From Gracilaria domingensis (taxonomy: Eukaryota > Rhodophyta > Florideophyceae > Gracilariales > Gracilariaceae), in the NCBI GenBank assembly GCA_022539475.1, contig VCMS01000307.1, positions 1-64,000 on the forward strand: a DNA stretch of 64,000 nt. Direction: 5' to 3'. The notes under the pieces were generated by a model. That model did no database searches and was not told the origin of the DNA. It saw only the letters and a list, made by a program, of their open reading frames with translations. Of the stretch, positions 41,345 to 54,564 are shown in pieces. The position numbers and the translations under genes are program-made. Numbering within the stretch: the first letter of the stretch is position 1; each line of letters starts with the position of its first letter.

Positions 41345-42850
41345 CTATGGAGCATTTACAAACAGTTCTCCTAGATCTGCTTCAGTTGCCCTAACCCGTC
41401 GTCTCATGTAAGGATTCAGGTCATTCATGAGGCAGAGACTGAGTTGAGTTAATACCAAACGTAACATCTCAAGATCAGTATCACTAGAAGCAAAAGCTCT
41501 CGGGAAACATTTTTGCACAACGAAAGAAAAGTCTTCGATCGCTGTCGATGTCTCAGCGTCCTCACTATCACTTTCGTCAATCTTGATCGCCAGTCTTGAA
41601 GTCAGACTCGGTCGTATTATAGAATCGAGCGAGATCTCGTTCCCTTTTGAACAGCCCAGACGTCTCCAGCAACTTCTCGATCTTGCGGTACTCAGCAACC
41701 GGCTTTCCATCTGCTTGCGCATTGTTTGTATCTTGAATTGTTGGCAGCCGTTTACCGAATAAGAAGTCAGTATAGCCGGCAATTCTTTGACTCATTAACG
41801 TAAGTTCGTTAAGAAGAACATCCAACTCTCTGGCATTTGTTAATTCCGAACATAGTGCTCAAATGACCTCATCCATAAGCTTGGCTTCTTCATACCGATC
41901 AAGAATATGATCCAGACCTGAGTCGCATTGCTCTTGAAGCACTGCCTTCCGCTGCAGAATCAAGCAATAATTCTCTGACATCAATATCGCTCTCGCAGGC
42001 AAGACGCGTTTTCAGATGCTTGCAAAGCTTACTCAACCCTTCGCTCAACAGACCAATAAGCACGAAAAGTTGTACGGCGCTTATAGCATCTTCTGTCGAA
42101 AGTTCTGACTTGAGCTTCTCCTCAAGAGCGGTACGGTACGGAGCTTACGAGACAACTCGGCGCATGATTGCTTGATCTAAGAAATGGCAGTCGCAAACGC
42201 GGAATCTGCTCGACTTGCATCTCCCGAGGTAAGGTAAGTCTCCACATGACGAGTTGCGCTCGCGAGATCGTCTGTACTTGAACTCGTTTTGGCCCCACCG
42301 CGCAAATTCTTAAACTAGTATGTCATCACCGCAGTACAGCGCTTCATTCGCACGAGGCAGCAAGACGTCAAGTTTGTGAATATTTGGGCATGCTAAATCT
42401 CACTTCCTCACTGCTGATTCGAGCAGAGAGGGCCTCCTTTCATACTGCCGTAGAGAACATTACAGAGGTTTACAGAACTTGCGCTCTATCGCCAGTTCTC
42501 CGAGCGGATTGAGTAAACTGCTCATCAAGAGCAGCCTTCTTTGCTCCGAAGATATTATCGCATCCTACAACGCCTGCATCATAGACGAAGGGTAGCGAAA
42601 GAAGTGATCGAAGCTTCTTGGATTGATGCCGGCAGGTCGCCAATATTGAGAATAGTGGGACAGATCCAGGTCTAGTCAATTCAGAAGCTCGGACTGACAC
42701 TTCGATTGATTGCCAGTCATCGAGGGATGCTACAAAAATTGCACACATTCCAAATAACGTGTTTATTGGCTCATTTACAGCCTCGATCCAAGACAAGCAG
42801 CTAAAAGCAATCTGATCCGAACTTCGTCTTGAAATTGGAGCGTTCATCGA
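41345..42850 (-). pseudogene. Decayed alpha-helical protein gene, unrecognised
   Basis: The minus-strand frames read a coherent, helix-rich protein in several pieces: 'DQIAFSCLSWIEAVNEPINT' and 'DDWQSIEVSVRASELTRPG' (42.7-42.8 kb), 'SELSTEDAISAVQLFVLIGL' and 'GLSKLCKHLKTRLACESDID' (42.0-42.1 kb), 'LLNELTLMSQRIAGYTDFLF' (41.8 kb) and 'LRLVLTQLSLCLMNDLNPYM' (41.4 kb). Multiple stops and frame changes are present. It lies next to the left long repeat and on the opposite strand from the transposase at 48-51 kb, a position like that of the partner gene in the transposon at 58-64 kb. No sequence similarity to that partner is claimed. Confidence 0.4.
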
Positions 42851-42864
42851 ATCGTTTATGAAGG

Positions 42865-44701
42865 TTAGATGTTCCTATCTTTGGTCACCGTTTGTGTTAC
42901 AGGATAAGAACTGTTCAATTCAAATCTGTTTGACACCTTTCTTGGGCAAATAATCTTCGTTTTAGAGATGGCGATGATATCCCAGAAGCACCTTCGAGGG
43001 ATGAACACTTCGCGCTTGGCATGAAGATCGCCAGGACGGACTCTGCCGGTAAACAGGGTGACGGAGCCCCATTCCGATTGGAAACAGGATTTTTGACGTT
43101 TCTTGCAGCATCTGAATAGAGAGCTACTTGCAGAAACATGCAGTAGAATATATTTCATTAATTAGGAAATGCTATGAATGATACGACAGGTAACATATTC
43201 TCGCTGACTGATTACTAATGGCTTGCCTTTGTGAAAACTGTCACATCCGGCAGTGGCAGGTGGAATCCTGTACCTCTCGTGTCTAATGAGTGCAATAGAA
43301 GTTACGAAAGTGTTACGCAGTTAAGAGATCTGCTCTCTGAGAGGATTACAATCGATTCACGACCTATTCGCTCGAAAGGCCTACAAACGTCTAGGAAACT
43401 AGTACTTGCAAGACTACGGGAGAAAGGTGGAGTTCGTGCTCCTGAGTCGGGTAAGCATCCGACTGGGCCACATCGCGATCTTCTCCTGAAAGCTTTGAGA
43501 TGATCAGTGGATGCAGTGAAGTAACTCTTTAATGGCTTAAACGAGGCATCGTCAGTGAAAGGGGAATTCACATTACATGGGCAGTGGCACTTTTAAGTTG
43601 GAGTGAGCGGTAGTTGGCTGATGCCCTTATCGAAGTCATGAAAAGAGGTTACATATCTGGTAGAGGGCGTTCGTCTGAGCGCGCAACAGCAGAGCTATGA
43701 AACTGGGTTGGATATCACGGAGACACTTTCCCATGCTGATATTCTCAATATAACACCAGCATTTTGGCGCCCACCTTAATGAAGTACTCCGAATGAAAGG
43801 CAGCGTGAGACACCATAGAGCATTGAGCTCTCCAATATGAGTTGATGTCACCTACCTTGATCACGTACATCATTCCTTCCGAAAAACCCCCCATACAGTC
43901 ATTCGTCGTGTCGCAGTTCTACTCAACAGTGTAGCGTTGTCCTAAGGTGTGATTATAAGACGAGGAACCCATGAGCTCAATCACTCCTCGTGGTGGAGTG
44001 CTGAGAAACAATGCTGATCTTAGGTACTGTAGAAGACAAAGTTTGTCAGGCCTAATTTTGTGAGCTATTCAGATTGCGGGGGGCAAAGCTCTCTGTAGTC
44101 TTTATCACAGTCCAGATTCGTGCTCCCACGACTCTGGGGGATGCCTTCATTATTACAGAAAGTTTCTTGGCTGGAAAGAGTTTCTGTATATTCTCGAAAG
44201 AGAGGAACCAAAGGTGTTTGCTATAAGCTGTGGTATAGATACCCTGTGCTACATAGTTCTTGGTCGAAGCTTAGAAATAATGGCATCAACCGTGTTTACG
44301 TGAACGGAAGTTGAGAAAGCATATTTCGATTGAAGCTAGAAGTCAGTGAGCTGGATAGGATACTAAACCAGTTGATTACACGATATGGGAAGCATAAACT
44401 TTAAATCCAATATACGACATGTTCTATTCCTATCGCAGCACGCAGAAATTCTTTCGTCCATTCACGGCCTTTACAAACTTGAAAGTAAAATGTTCTTCAC
44501 ATTTTTCTGAATCCCTTTCCTTCCTTTCAAAACTTTGAAAGTAACTTTTGAGTTCATATACATCCTTTACAATCCTTATCTTATAGATTCCTTGGCTTAC
44601 TTGCATTCTCCCATCGCTCGTACTACAATCAAGGTTAACATCATCAAAAGATGCTGTGCTGCTGCCACCAGATGAGTTTGAGATAGAATCTCGATTTCGA
44701 A
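42865..44701. other. No firm gene; short coding-like frame at 43.23-43.50 kb
   Basis: A 90-codon + frame at 43231-43503 has a protein-like composition ('ERITIDSRPIRSKGLQTSRK') but no recognised family. The rest shows only short frames and no repeat. Confidence 0.35.
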
Positions 44702-45872
44702 TTAAGGCATTGCCACTGTCATTGTTGTTCTACGACTTTCGATGATGGTGACGAGCACGAGCCCGCTCATTAATTGACCTCTTGTGCCTCCCTCGATATC
44801 TTCGCTGTCTCTTTGCACCTGTGGATTGAGAAAGTGTTTCGCAGAGTATCGATTCAGTTCCGCCCAACGCATTGCAGGGCGCAACTCACCTTCATAATGT
44901 TTCACAATGGTTTCATGATATCTAACACGCTTCTTTGTGAATTGAGCAGTGCTGAGTAACTGAAAATCGTTCGGTACAACATTCTCTAGCAATTGCTTAC
45001 TTAGTTTTCCACTCACTCTCTCTTCCTCAACGTTCGTTTTATTACTACACTGAGAACACTTTATCTTCAATGATGCCAACAAAAAATTTAAGGCATTGTG
45101 ATTGTCCTCAAGTTCGCCCTAGTGAGCAGTATCAGTTGGACACGTTCCATATACGACATGAACGTCTTCTCCACATGACATACAAATTGTAAAAAGCCCT
45201 TCTGTTCCTGAGTTGGGAACACAACAGAAGTTTCTCTTAATCTCAATACAGGTTTCCGATCGTGAGTAATTAGAATCCATTGCCCACTCAATGTACTTTG
45301 AGACAACCAACGTAAATCGCAGAATGTAGAAGAAGCAATCATCCAAACGTACAATGCTTGCAATTAAAGGCGATCTGACAAAGAACGAACTATACGCATC
45401 ATCTTCCAGAGATTTCTGTTGGGATGATGTTGAGATCCCTTCTCAAGTCGAAACGTGTACAAACGAAAATGACATTCCTGTGTTCCAGAAATTTAAATTT
45501 TGACCTCACGTCTCTATCCGGATCGGTTTCAATTCTGTCTTCTCGTTCATGGTCGAAGAGTTCGAGTATCTCGCGGCAAAAGCTACCTATTGCAAGCGGT
45601 CGTTCTCTACTTAACATTCGGAGACTATTCATAACACTCTCAATAGCTTTGAACGAGCCATATTGATGACGCCGTTCGCCAATTTCCAGCTGTATATCGC
45701 ACATGACGCATTCGAGTAACGACTGTCGGCCAATCACAATCTTCAATTTCCCATACGCGTGACAAAACTCTTGGAAAATGTTTGCAAAGTTTTTTAAATT
45801 CTGCAGTACCTTTAAAGATAGGTACTCTGCGACGGTATCGTATCCCCTAAAGAGCCTTCCGAAACTTAACAT
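44702..45872 (-). pseudogene. Decayed Cys-containing protein gene, unrecognised
   Basis: The minus-strand pieces in order: 'AEYLSLKVLQNLKNFANIFQ' and 'SLLECVMCDIQLEIGERRHQ' (45.4-45.87 kb); a Cys-rich piece 'NFCCVPNSGTEGLFTICMSC' (45.2 kb); then after a frame change 'LASLKIKCSQCSNKTNVEEE' and 'FTKKRVRYHETIVKHYEGEL' (44.7-45.08 kb). The C-x2-C pairs suggest metal binding. It could be the N-terminal portion of the same decayed minus-strand gene as 41.3-42.85 kb, or a separate gene. Confidence 0.35.
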
Positions 45873-46398
45873 GATACCCGAGCAACATAGCTTTATCAGC
45901 GTTTACGTGCCCGTCCACCATTCGAAAAGAGACAATTGTTTGCGCATATTTCTCTACTTTTACTTCTCAAATGCAAACATTTCCTTTCATCGAACTTATT
46001 GAAATCCACGAAGGAGCCCGAATCAACACTCAAACACTATGCCTTGGGCACGTGATGCATCCCAAGGAATCTCAATGACGCAGCTTTGCTGCTTCAAGAA
46101 CTTGATGGTGCCAAGCGTAGGCATCGCAGACGTATATGTGATTTACGCCTCTATCCCACTATCATTGATGCATTTCATGCAACCGGATAAGAAGACATCA
46201 TTGTGATTGTAGCTCACGAACCGAGATTGAAAGGCTTTTTGGACAGTTCTCATTTACTTCATTTCAATAAAGAACATGGGGAAAACCTTTGTTAAACCGC
46301 AAACACTATGAAAAGAAATCGGTTGTACTTTGCTAGTCAAGGGCAAGAAACTAGTGAAGAGTGATCTTATCTCCCAAATCTTGTCACCAAAGAGACAG

Positions 46399-47260
46399 CT
46401 ATAGATGCGATGTGCTGTGATATGAAGTTCTACTCTCTGTAGCGCATTGGAAGGCTCGTGTTTCTGCGCTTGCGACTTGGCTTATCCTTACGCTAGACAC
46501 GATTTGCCGACTCTGGGTTCCTTCTCTTATTCCGAACTGATTTGTCAGAGAACTTACTACCGTCTTTTTGCAATACGGAAGTAGAAGACGCAGGAGAGAC
46601 GCCATGATTGGTTGACCTCCTTGGCTTTTTCTTCGTGGAAACGTGATTATCCGCAGGAGACGCATTTCCTTTCCCGTAACAATGTTTACCCTCTAACTGA
46701 GAATGATGGCCATCGGAATTCAATGAAACGTAACCATCACCAATGCAGAGATCAGAACTTTTCGGTAGTTATATCCTTCTTCATATCTCCTCTTCTTCTT
46801 CTTCAGAAGATTGCAAATGAGCAGATTATGAAACTGATCTTTCTCTTCCCTTCTCTGCAGAATTCTTTCCTGTGAGAGACTCTTCAGGTAAATTCTCTGC
46901 TTCGTTTTCAACAGTCTTTGAGCCCATCAAAGAAACATCGTCGTCCATGCCTGTATTTTAGATCCTTCGAGATTGCGCTTTTAGTCGTAGCGCTTCCACC
47001 AATTGGGCAGCCTTTTTTGCTGCTGCTGCATGCGTTCTGTGATGGCTTCGATTCGATGTGTTTGAAACTCACAAAGTACCTTCCCTGCTGCGAACATTTC
47101 TCTTGTGCTCAGCCTTTCTATTATAAAGTTTGCTCTTAATCGCTTCAACTGCAGCCCAACGAGCCGCTGTTGCCACGACATGGGGAAAGCGGTCTGCCAA
47201 CTTTTCGCAAATTCCACTTATCTCCTGTTGAAACTCATACTTCGTTGTAGACATAATCAT
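46399..47260 (-). pseudogene. Start of a decayed minus-strand basic protein gene
   Basis: An ATG at 47258-47260 opens 'MSTTKYEFQQEISGICEKL', followed after a one-base frame change by 'ANFIIERLSTREMFAAGKVL' and 'AITERMQQQQKRLPNWWKRY'. More charged pieces follow to about 46.4 kb. Unrecognised. It lies about 750 bp from, and divergent to, the transposase gene that begins at 48010, so the two may have shared a promoter region within one DNA transposon. Confidence 0.35.
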
Positions 47261-48009
47261 CTCTATTTTTTGAAAAGAACGCTTGCCGTAGAACTTATGG
47301 AGAAGCTCCGATGACTCCAGTTCTTTTCAAGCAGCAGCCAGGAGACGGTAGAAGTACGTTTTCCTAGAACACTCAATCGGCGGCATTGTATCATTGGGGC
47401 TTTGGTCGTTGTATATCTCTATTCATCTCTTCAACGTTTCTCCGATGTACACTTTACAGGACTTTCCTTCAGAATGGGGCTGCTTGATTATCCTTTTCCT
47501 GTAGGATTTCATTCGGGACAAACGTGTCTCCCCGATTCAGGAAGCGCACGTGGGGAATCGAGAATAAAACTCTTTCGTTATCAAGTTTCGAAAATCTTGC
47601 CAGGGGGAGATGACGCTCGTCGTGGTTTACCGTTGACGAAATCCGAGTACGAGTGGAATCTTCTCGGCAACACGATGGAGAAGGAAAGAAAAACGGGATG
47701 CGCCAGTGCCTAGGGATCTTGATTGTCAGGTTCGAAATGACTTCAGCCCACGGCATGCAAAGCTAATCGAAAAGAGACCTCAATCCAGCAACTTGATAGC
47801 TTTTCATAGGTGAACCGATGGCAATGGAAAGGTTGAAGAGAAAAGTAGAGGTTGTGAAACGAAAAACTTGTCGTGCAGTTTCTTATATTTCGATCCACAG
47901 TTCTCGATTCCCATCGGTTCGGAATGATGAGGTACTGTTCAATCTTCTCCGGAGCTGACGGAGAACCAAAACTCTGAGATCAAGAGCTCTTGTAACAGCC
48001 GAAATAGAT
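47261..48009. other. Divergent intergenic region of the decayed transposon
   Basis: No sustained frame or clear signal is visible apart from short open stretches. It lies between the divergent decayed genes and would be the place for a bidirectional promoter. Confidence 0.35.
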
Positions 48010-51000
48010 ATGCGTGGTGCTGGTTTCAGCGGCCTTCTTTCATATCTTTGTACGTGCCCTCCAGGGAGAAAAGTGACACGAGCTACAGCCTTCCGACATT
48101 GGAGAACAGCTTTTTCGCGTTCAAACATGTCCAAAGTGGTTCCAAGACCAGTCGAAGTGTCTTACGAAGATAAAACTCGCCTCTTGAGCTCAGATAATCA
48201 TAATTCGATGCCATTCTCTGAAGAGATTGAGTTCAATGACTTTATGGTAGTTACTTCTCACGATCTAGAAGGAATAGAACTGTCTCGATCAGAACTATCA
48301 TCAGGCGGGCAGGCCTCAGTAGTTCAGCTACCTCCGTAGCCGCTGATGAAGAGACAGAGAAGATTGATATATACCACGAAGATGAAGACATTTACGAAGA
48401 ACCCGGAGCTTTGATGCAATCAAACTGTGTCAATAAATCTGATAATAGTTCTCATAAGGAAACAATTCAACTCCAAAACGTCTATGAAATTGTGGAGAAT
48501 GACGAATTATCCTCGGGTCCGGTCAATATCGAGAGAAACGAACTTGAGCCTCGTTTTGCATATGAATTTAGTACCAATGTCCCGGGTCTAAGTTCTGGTG
48601 AGGAATCATGTCAATGGAATGAAGCTGAACGCTCTCATGGTTGTGTTTCCGGTTCATCATTAGAATTGAATGACACTGATGTTGAGGAGATACAGGTAAA
48701 AATGGGCTCTAAGCCTCATGCGTTTATCAGAAAGCACACATTTTTGTTGGGATTTGCGTTGAGACATTCTTTGGTGACAAGGGCTATGATGGATGACCTT
48801 CTGAGGCAGTACAGTACTGGCTTTAGGTCTTGGAACCGGTTGAAGAACGCAATAATGCAAAGTTCAGGACTCTCCGTGACGACATGGCCCTACTGCTCCA
48901 AAGTTCATGAAGCTCTTTTCCAGAAAGAGGATGGGTCTTTCAATCCATGCTCTAACACTGCATGCAGGGATGATCCCGACAAAGTTTCTATGTATTCTTA
49001 TATTGGCATTTGGGAACGACTGCAAGCAAGAATTTCATGTAACGAGGAGGGCCCAAAACTCTTCAAGTACTTCCAGACGGGCTTAAGGGAGATTGAAAGA
49101 AAGAAAGAGAGGGAGTACGATACCGAGACTTTTCTTCTGGAAAATTATTTCATGAGACAGTCGAAAAACTTGGAGGATATGATGTATTCGTAACGACATC
49201 TCTTTAAGCTTCTCTCCTGATGGCGTCTCTTCCTTCAAAAGCATCGAAAACAGCTACTGTGTATACTCTACATTCTGAATTTACCACCGTCAGAAAGATT
49301 CAAGATCCAGAACATCATGCCAGCAACGGTGATACCGGGCCCAAGCGCTGCCGTAAACCTGACCTCTTTTTTAGATCTGATGCTGAAAGAACTTGAAGAA
49401 CTTCACACAGGACATTTAGCACGTTTCTAGAATGGTGAAACGGCTTTGGTCAGAGTGCACTTGCTTTATGTGATGTCAGATCTGGCAGCGCTCAACAAGC
49501 TTTCCAATCTCCGAGATTACAGCGCTCTCGTTCCTTGCAGATTTTGCTTGATATCTGGAAGATATTCCAGACTACACAATCATGTCTCTTATCCCAGTGT
49601 GTTCAGAACAGACACGACTAGTAAAAAGGTGACTATTTGGGATCCAAGAAGTCTTCTACTACGCTCGGAGTCAGTTCTAGTCTCGAAACTGAATGAAATA
49701 GAAGAAAAGCGACGGAACCTAACTGTTGCCAAAGTGAAGGACCAGTGCAAGCAGCTTGGAGTAAGAACCACAAACTTAGGAACCCTTATTTCGCGCTCAC
49801 CATTCATCGTACCCTTCCGAAGCTTTCCAATAGATCTCATGCACCTTCTTTTTGAGAACATAGCGCCACAAATAATGTCAATTTAACGCGATGACGTCGC
49901 TAGATGTGAGGATCTCCACTTCTTTCCCGACACAAAGCAGACGGAAGAGCTCAGTAAGAGGTTGATTCCAGCGGCGAGGAGCTTCAGCTTTAAGGTACGC
50001 AGACCAAGAAAGATTGGAGAAAGAAGAAAATGGAAAGCAACGGAGTGGAAATCTTTGGTTCTAGAACTGAGTCTCGTTGTATTAGATGAAATTCTACCGA
50101 CGCATATACTAGATGGTTGGAAGATCTTCGTTCATCTTTGTGAGCTTTTCTGCCGCTTGTCTCTGACTAAAGAAGATTTGAGGGATGTGTCGCCCCTCTC
50201 ACGAAGATTCTATTGTTATTATGAAGCCCATTACTATCAGTTCATGCCAGATCGAAGCAATCTATGTAGGTATGTGTATCACCTTCTCCTTCACACAGCG
50301 GAATCCATCAATGATTGTAGTTCAATATCACTCTTGTCTCAATGGGCTGTCGATAACTTTGTTGGAGTACAGAATAGAGAATGTAATGCATTTGTTTGCC
50401 GTATCGGTGATAGAGAACATGAAGCTTCGGCAATCGATATCAACCCTCTGCATGAGAAAAGGTTTCATGTTACCCACAAGTGAAGAGAAGAAGCCGGAAG
50501 GAAGAAATTTACGACAGGCTCTTGATGAAGAAGCATCGCAATTTCATGTTTTGAGACATCCAAAGTGTTCAACGACTCCGGGTAGTTTCAAGGCCAGTCA
50601 TTGTCTGGATATGCCAAAGTTGTTAAGTGATTATTATCAGCGGTGGCAGGACGATGAACATGATAACCGAACAGCATTTAGGGCAACGGATTCTGTAGTT
50701 TGCTGGAGCCGGCTAGTGATTAGAGAATGCGGAGACGGTTACATGACGACTTTGGTCGGTGCGAGAGATTTAACTAGATCTCGAGATCTCAAAGCGCATC
50801 ATCTTTCCTGCTTTATCGTCAGATGGTATGAAGGGGAGTCGAGTGTGAAAGATGAAGTCGTGATAGAAACTTTTTAGGGCCAAATTTTCTTTTTCTTTGA
50901 ACATAATTACAAAGAAGAGAAGTGCCTTTTGTTTGCCGCAGATTGGGTTACAACGCGCTTCAACGGGGAAGGCAGGGGCAGCTGTATAAAAGAGGTTATG

Positions 51001-51390
51001 CGTCTTACGAAAAGCAGAACATCTTCCTGAATCCTTCTGTTGAATGTGTGACCACAATCTCACACCACATAAACCTCCTAGAGCAGGTTGTGCTGAAGGG
51101 AAATCGTGGGCACCGAAGAACCTACTTTCTTGACGAAATGCGAGAAGTATACCGAAGTCAGAACCGACAACAAGAACAGAAAAAAGAAAAAGTGTACATT
51201 TACCTCCAAGGGCTTTGAACATTCTCCTTCTAAACCTATTCAAAGCTGGTGGATAATCGTTTGTTTCTCGACAAAGAGACAATCGGACATCAGAGGAACA
51301 AATTCTGTACGTAGTGGATAATAATGGGAATTTCAACGGAACATGGTGTGTCGTCAATAGCAGACGTTACATCTTCCAGATTTGCGCAAG
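48010..51390 (+). pseudogene. CMC/TNP2-type (CACTA-like) transposase, decayed
   Basis: The proposed start is ATG 48010 because the N-terminus has the family's zinc-binding head ('SYLCTCPPGRKVTRATAFRH'). Then an acidic region; 'LGFALRHSLVTRAMMDDLL' and 'KVHEALFQKEDGSFNPCSN' with paired Cys (48.7-48.97 kb); 'SALVPCRFCLISGRYSRLHN' (49.5 kb); 'FIVPFRSFPIDLMHLLFENI' (49.8 kb), the conserved D-x2-H block of TNP2-like transposases; 'LPTHILDGWKIFVHLCEL' (50.1 kb); and a DUF4218-like C-terminal part ('FYCYYEAHYYQFMPDRSNLC', 50.2 kb). The end is near 51.39 kb. Stops and frameshifts separate at least five frames. These enzymes cut and paste CACTA-type transposons. Confidence 0.7.
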
Positions 51391-52136
51391 GTGAGAGCCG
51401 AAGAACAGCAAGTCGATACAGGAAGCTTATAAACTTGTAAAAATATGTTAGTGGGATCCTGTTAAGAAATCCATCGAAACGATATTTGAGTATTGTGGAC
51501 TACAAGTGAGACGTAATATGTTTCTCAATATGACTCCGACACTGCTGCAATACTTTCTCAGCGAATAAATGTTCTATTCTCTGTCCGCTTCAGCTCTGAG
51601 CTCAATATATTTTCTAAATAATATAGTATGATTAATTACGATATTTCGGGAGACAGAGTTTCACCGGCATTCCAAGTTTAGTGTTCCTGCAACATCTCAT
51701 CATTTTATGCCCAATAACTTAGTGCGTCCATCATTAGCTTGAAAAAATCCAGTCAATATCTCAACCATGCATGAACGAGTTCTAACCTCCTGTTAGAGTT
51801 CTATTGAGAGCTCTACTGACATCTGTATTGAACATTGGCAAATCAAATAAATTATTTTAGTTGGAATACAACGTGGAAAATCTATTGCAATCGCATTGAA
51901 AATTTATTCTCTTATTCCGGCCTGGGGGAAATTGGTTCGGGTTCTTCGGAACGATAGAAGAGGTACTGTTATCTAGTGCGGATGCTTGAATAATCTGTTC
52001 ACTTGAGTGTGTATCGCGCTTGCGAGGTATCGAAACCGAGGAGTTGGTACCGCTCATGACTGTCACGTATATACGTAGTCGCGTGTCGCGCAAAACTTCA
52101 GCCTCGAAGTCGTTCTCGGCTCTAAGGAGGGGGAGA
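51391..52136. other. A/T-rich stretch, no gene; purine tract at right end
   Basis: No gene is visible. It ends in a purine-rich run (AAGGAGGGGGAGA, about 52120-52134) followed by TGTAGAG, as found ahead of a 3' LTR. Confidence 0.35.
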
Positions 52137-53160
52137 TGTAGAGCAACGCAATTTGCGTGGTTATCAGGATGATGCGCCTCATATACTCAGGGGAGTGATA
52201 CGAGGATGCACTCGAAGAGTTATGACTTGCACCCAATTTTGGCGGTTACTTCCGGATAGCTTTCCCACAGTTGCCTGGAATCTGGGTAGCCATTGAAAGC
52301 CAATACCACTAGGTGGACGCGTGTAATATACCACCGTGTGCGTGCATATTACGGAATAATCGGTAGTGCATCTGAGGTACTTGACACTGGATTAGCCGCG
52401 TGTGCGGACCTCTGCGGGTGTACACCACGTGTACATAGTTATTTTAGACCTACTTAGGTAAGCTCGACCTCACCGTCGCGAGCTTGTTCGCAAAGTCAAC
52501 CCGAGCACTCCTAAGTGAACTCTTTGTCAACTAGCGCTCTTCCGAGTGGACTCAGCACGAGTGAGGCTGCGGCGCCAACCGCCTACCTGGATTATCACTC
52601 TCGCGAGTAAAACCGCGTCTGGTTACGGAGGTCGTACCTCCTCGCTACCCTCCAGGAACATCTGTCGTTGATGTCAGGACCTGCGAGTCATACCGAGGAG
52701 GTATCAGACTAGATTATGGAGTGATCCGACTGCATATAGAGTTTGGTCGTGGTAACGGAACCCCGTGCATCCCTGTTGGCAGATCTCTCCCCGCTCCGGG
52801 CACATTGACGAGGAAGCTTGACACGTCGCGTGTGGGTGTTGGTTGTTGTTGTGTGTTTCTTTCCCTCTCGGGACTACACCTGTCATTGGTCGCGTCGCAT
52901 CGTTGCCGATACCACTCCAACTCTGGAGTTTCTCATCGTTTCCCCACGACTGTGCCTGACACCTCTCTAGGTATAGCCAGTTTCCACTTCGGCCTTACAT
53001 TCGAGCTACGGTGGTACAGAGGGCTATGTCGCTGGTCTACCACCTCGCACGAGAGCGGACCTTTGGACAGTCTGGTGGGTTTTCACTCTTCCAAGTTGGC
53101 CTCACAACAAGTTCATATTTCTCGAGCTGCTCATATGCAGAGCGCGATGGAATTTAAATA
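52137..53160 (+). repeat. Candidate LTR-like stretch
   Basis: It begins TGTAGAGCAACGC right after a polypurine run, is GC-richer than the surroundings, has no sustained reading frame and carries small palindromes (ACGCA-at-TTGCGT, GAGG-tcgta-CCTC, ATACC-gagga-GGTAT) like the A-family retroelements. The right end is unclear and no second copy was seen, so a solo LTR is only a possibility. Confidence 0.25.
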
Positions 53161-54564
53161 ATGGCTTCCCAGTACTTGTAGCGTTATGAATATTGTGAAC
53201 TATTCTAAATCCTAACTTCTGAAGCTGGCACGGACTCTCTACGTCAAAAAAGAATATTAACGCTTTACTGCTTTGCCTCACTTACTTAAGATGAAGCAAT
53301 TACAGTCGATACACCTTTTCGCTGCTACGAAGTTCGGATTTCACAGCCTAATAATTGCGATATGCGAGCCCTAGAACCACAAAGATTCTTCATTTTTGCA
53401 GATAAAGCCACTTCTTCTACTCATTCTGGCACGGGAAAGAATGATCATCATATTTCTTCTGATACTTTTTCTCTGCACATACGTACAATGCTTCGGGTGT
53501 TTTGACAAAAGTACGTTGTTTTTCTGATCCAAAACGTTTAAACATTATTTCTGAGCTATTGCTTAATGCTCTCACTCAAGAGAGGTAGGTACTAGATACA
53601 AGTGCGTTAAATTAAACTGCTTCGGACACCTCGTTTCTCGCATTGGTCTCCTACTCGACAGTACAAGAACAGCTCTCGGATGAGGCGCCATTAAGACGTC
53701 GTGAAACGATCCACAAACGGTAAGTAGAAACGACGTATGAGATAATGTCCATCAGCAGTTTGAAATTGGGGGTTTGCTGAATTTCCAATGTTTTTCGGAC
53801 ACTTTGGTTGAACACTTACAGGAACAGTACTTTTCCGTAAGGACCTAAAACAGTTACATCTATCCAGGTGTGAGAGCTGCAGTATATACAGGGTTCAGTC
53901 TGATGGGCAGGATTAAAATCAACCGCTTGCAGCCCAAAGCAATACGAGAGAGCCCAAAGTGCGTGATCGTCGCGCAATGCACATGCCTTTACAAGAAAAC
54001 TTTGATCGAGGAGCAGTTTTCTGTTCATCATTATACCGCTTCAATGATTGGCCAAAAGCCGCTCTGTTCATTCCAAGTCAGCCTCAGTCCACGCGTCCTG
54101 TTAACATGGATACAGTACCCCCAATGCGGCATAGAAGTCCTACCTCCAAGATACGTGTAGCACTTTTTGGGTCGTTTATATCAGAAGCACTTCTGCCGCG
54201 CTTTGAGGACTTCACCTTCGTCATAGTTTCACTTTTAACGATCCACTTGCTCCGCAACGCATTCAAGATGAACTGGCCTGGCAGGTCTACCGGTCCTGAA
54301 TCGGAATCGAAACGGAACCGAACATGATATCTGAGCAACAGGTGTCTTCGCTGCAGTCACGACGGCTCCCCTGCGAGATAACCGAGCCCTAGTGGGGGGA
54401 ATAGATCAAAAAACATAAAAATACATAGAACGAATGTGGGTCTGTTCGACAGTTAAATGTAGCCAAAATATGTTCGGCTTGTTCGTCTAAAGCTGCTCTC
54501 TAGACAACCTTAAGCAAGCTCTTGAAAGGCATTCCTAGTTGAGAATCATTTTTTTCTAGAGCTG
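53161..54564. other. No firm gene
   Basis: Short overlapping frames at 53.87-54.33 kb on both strands show no recognised features. No repeat or RNA gene is evident. Confidence 0.35.

Noticed and set aside
52704-53161. Short protein-coding frames on both strands
   Set aside because: They are short, mutually overlapping and without any motif; an LTR-like noncoding stretch fits better.
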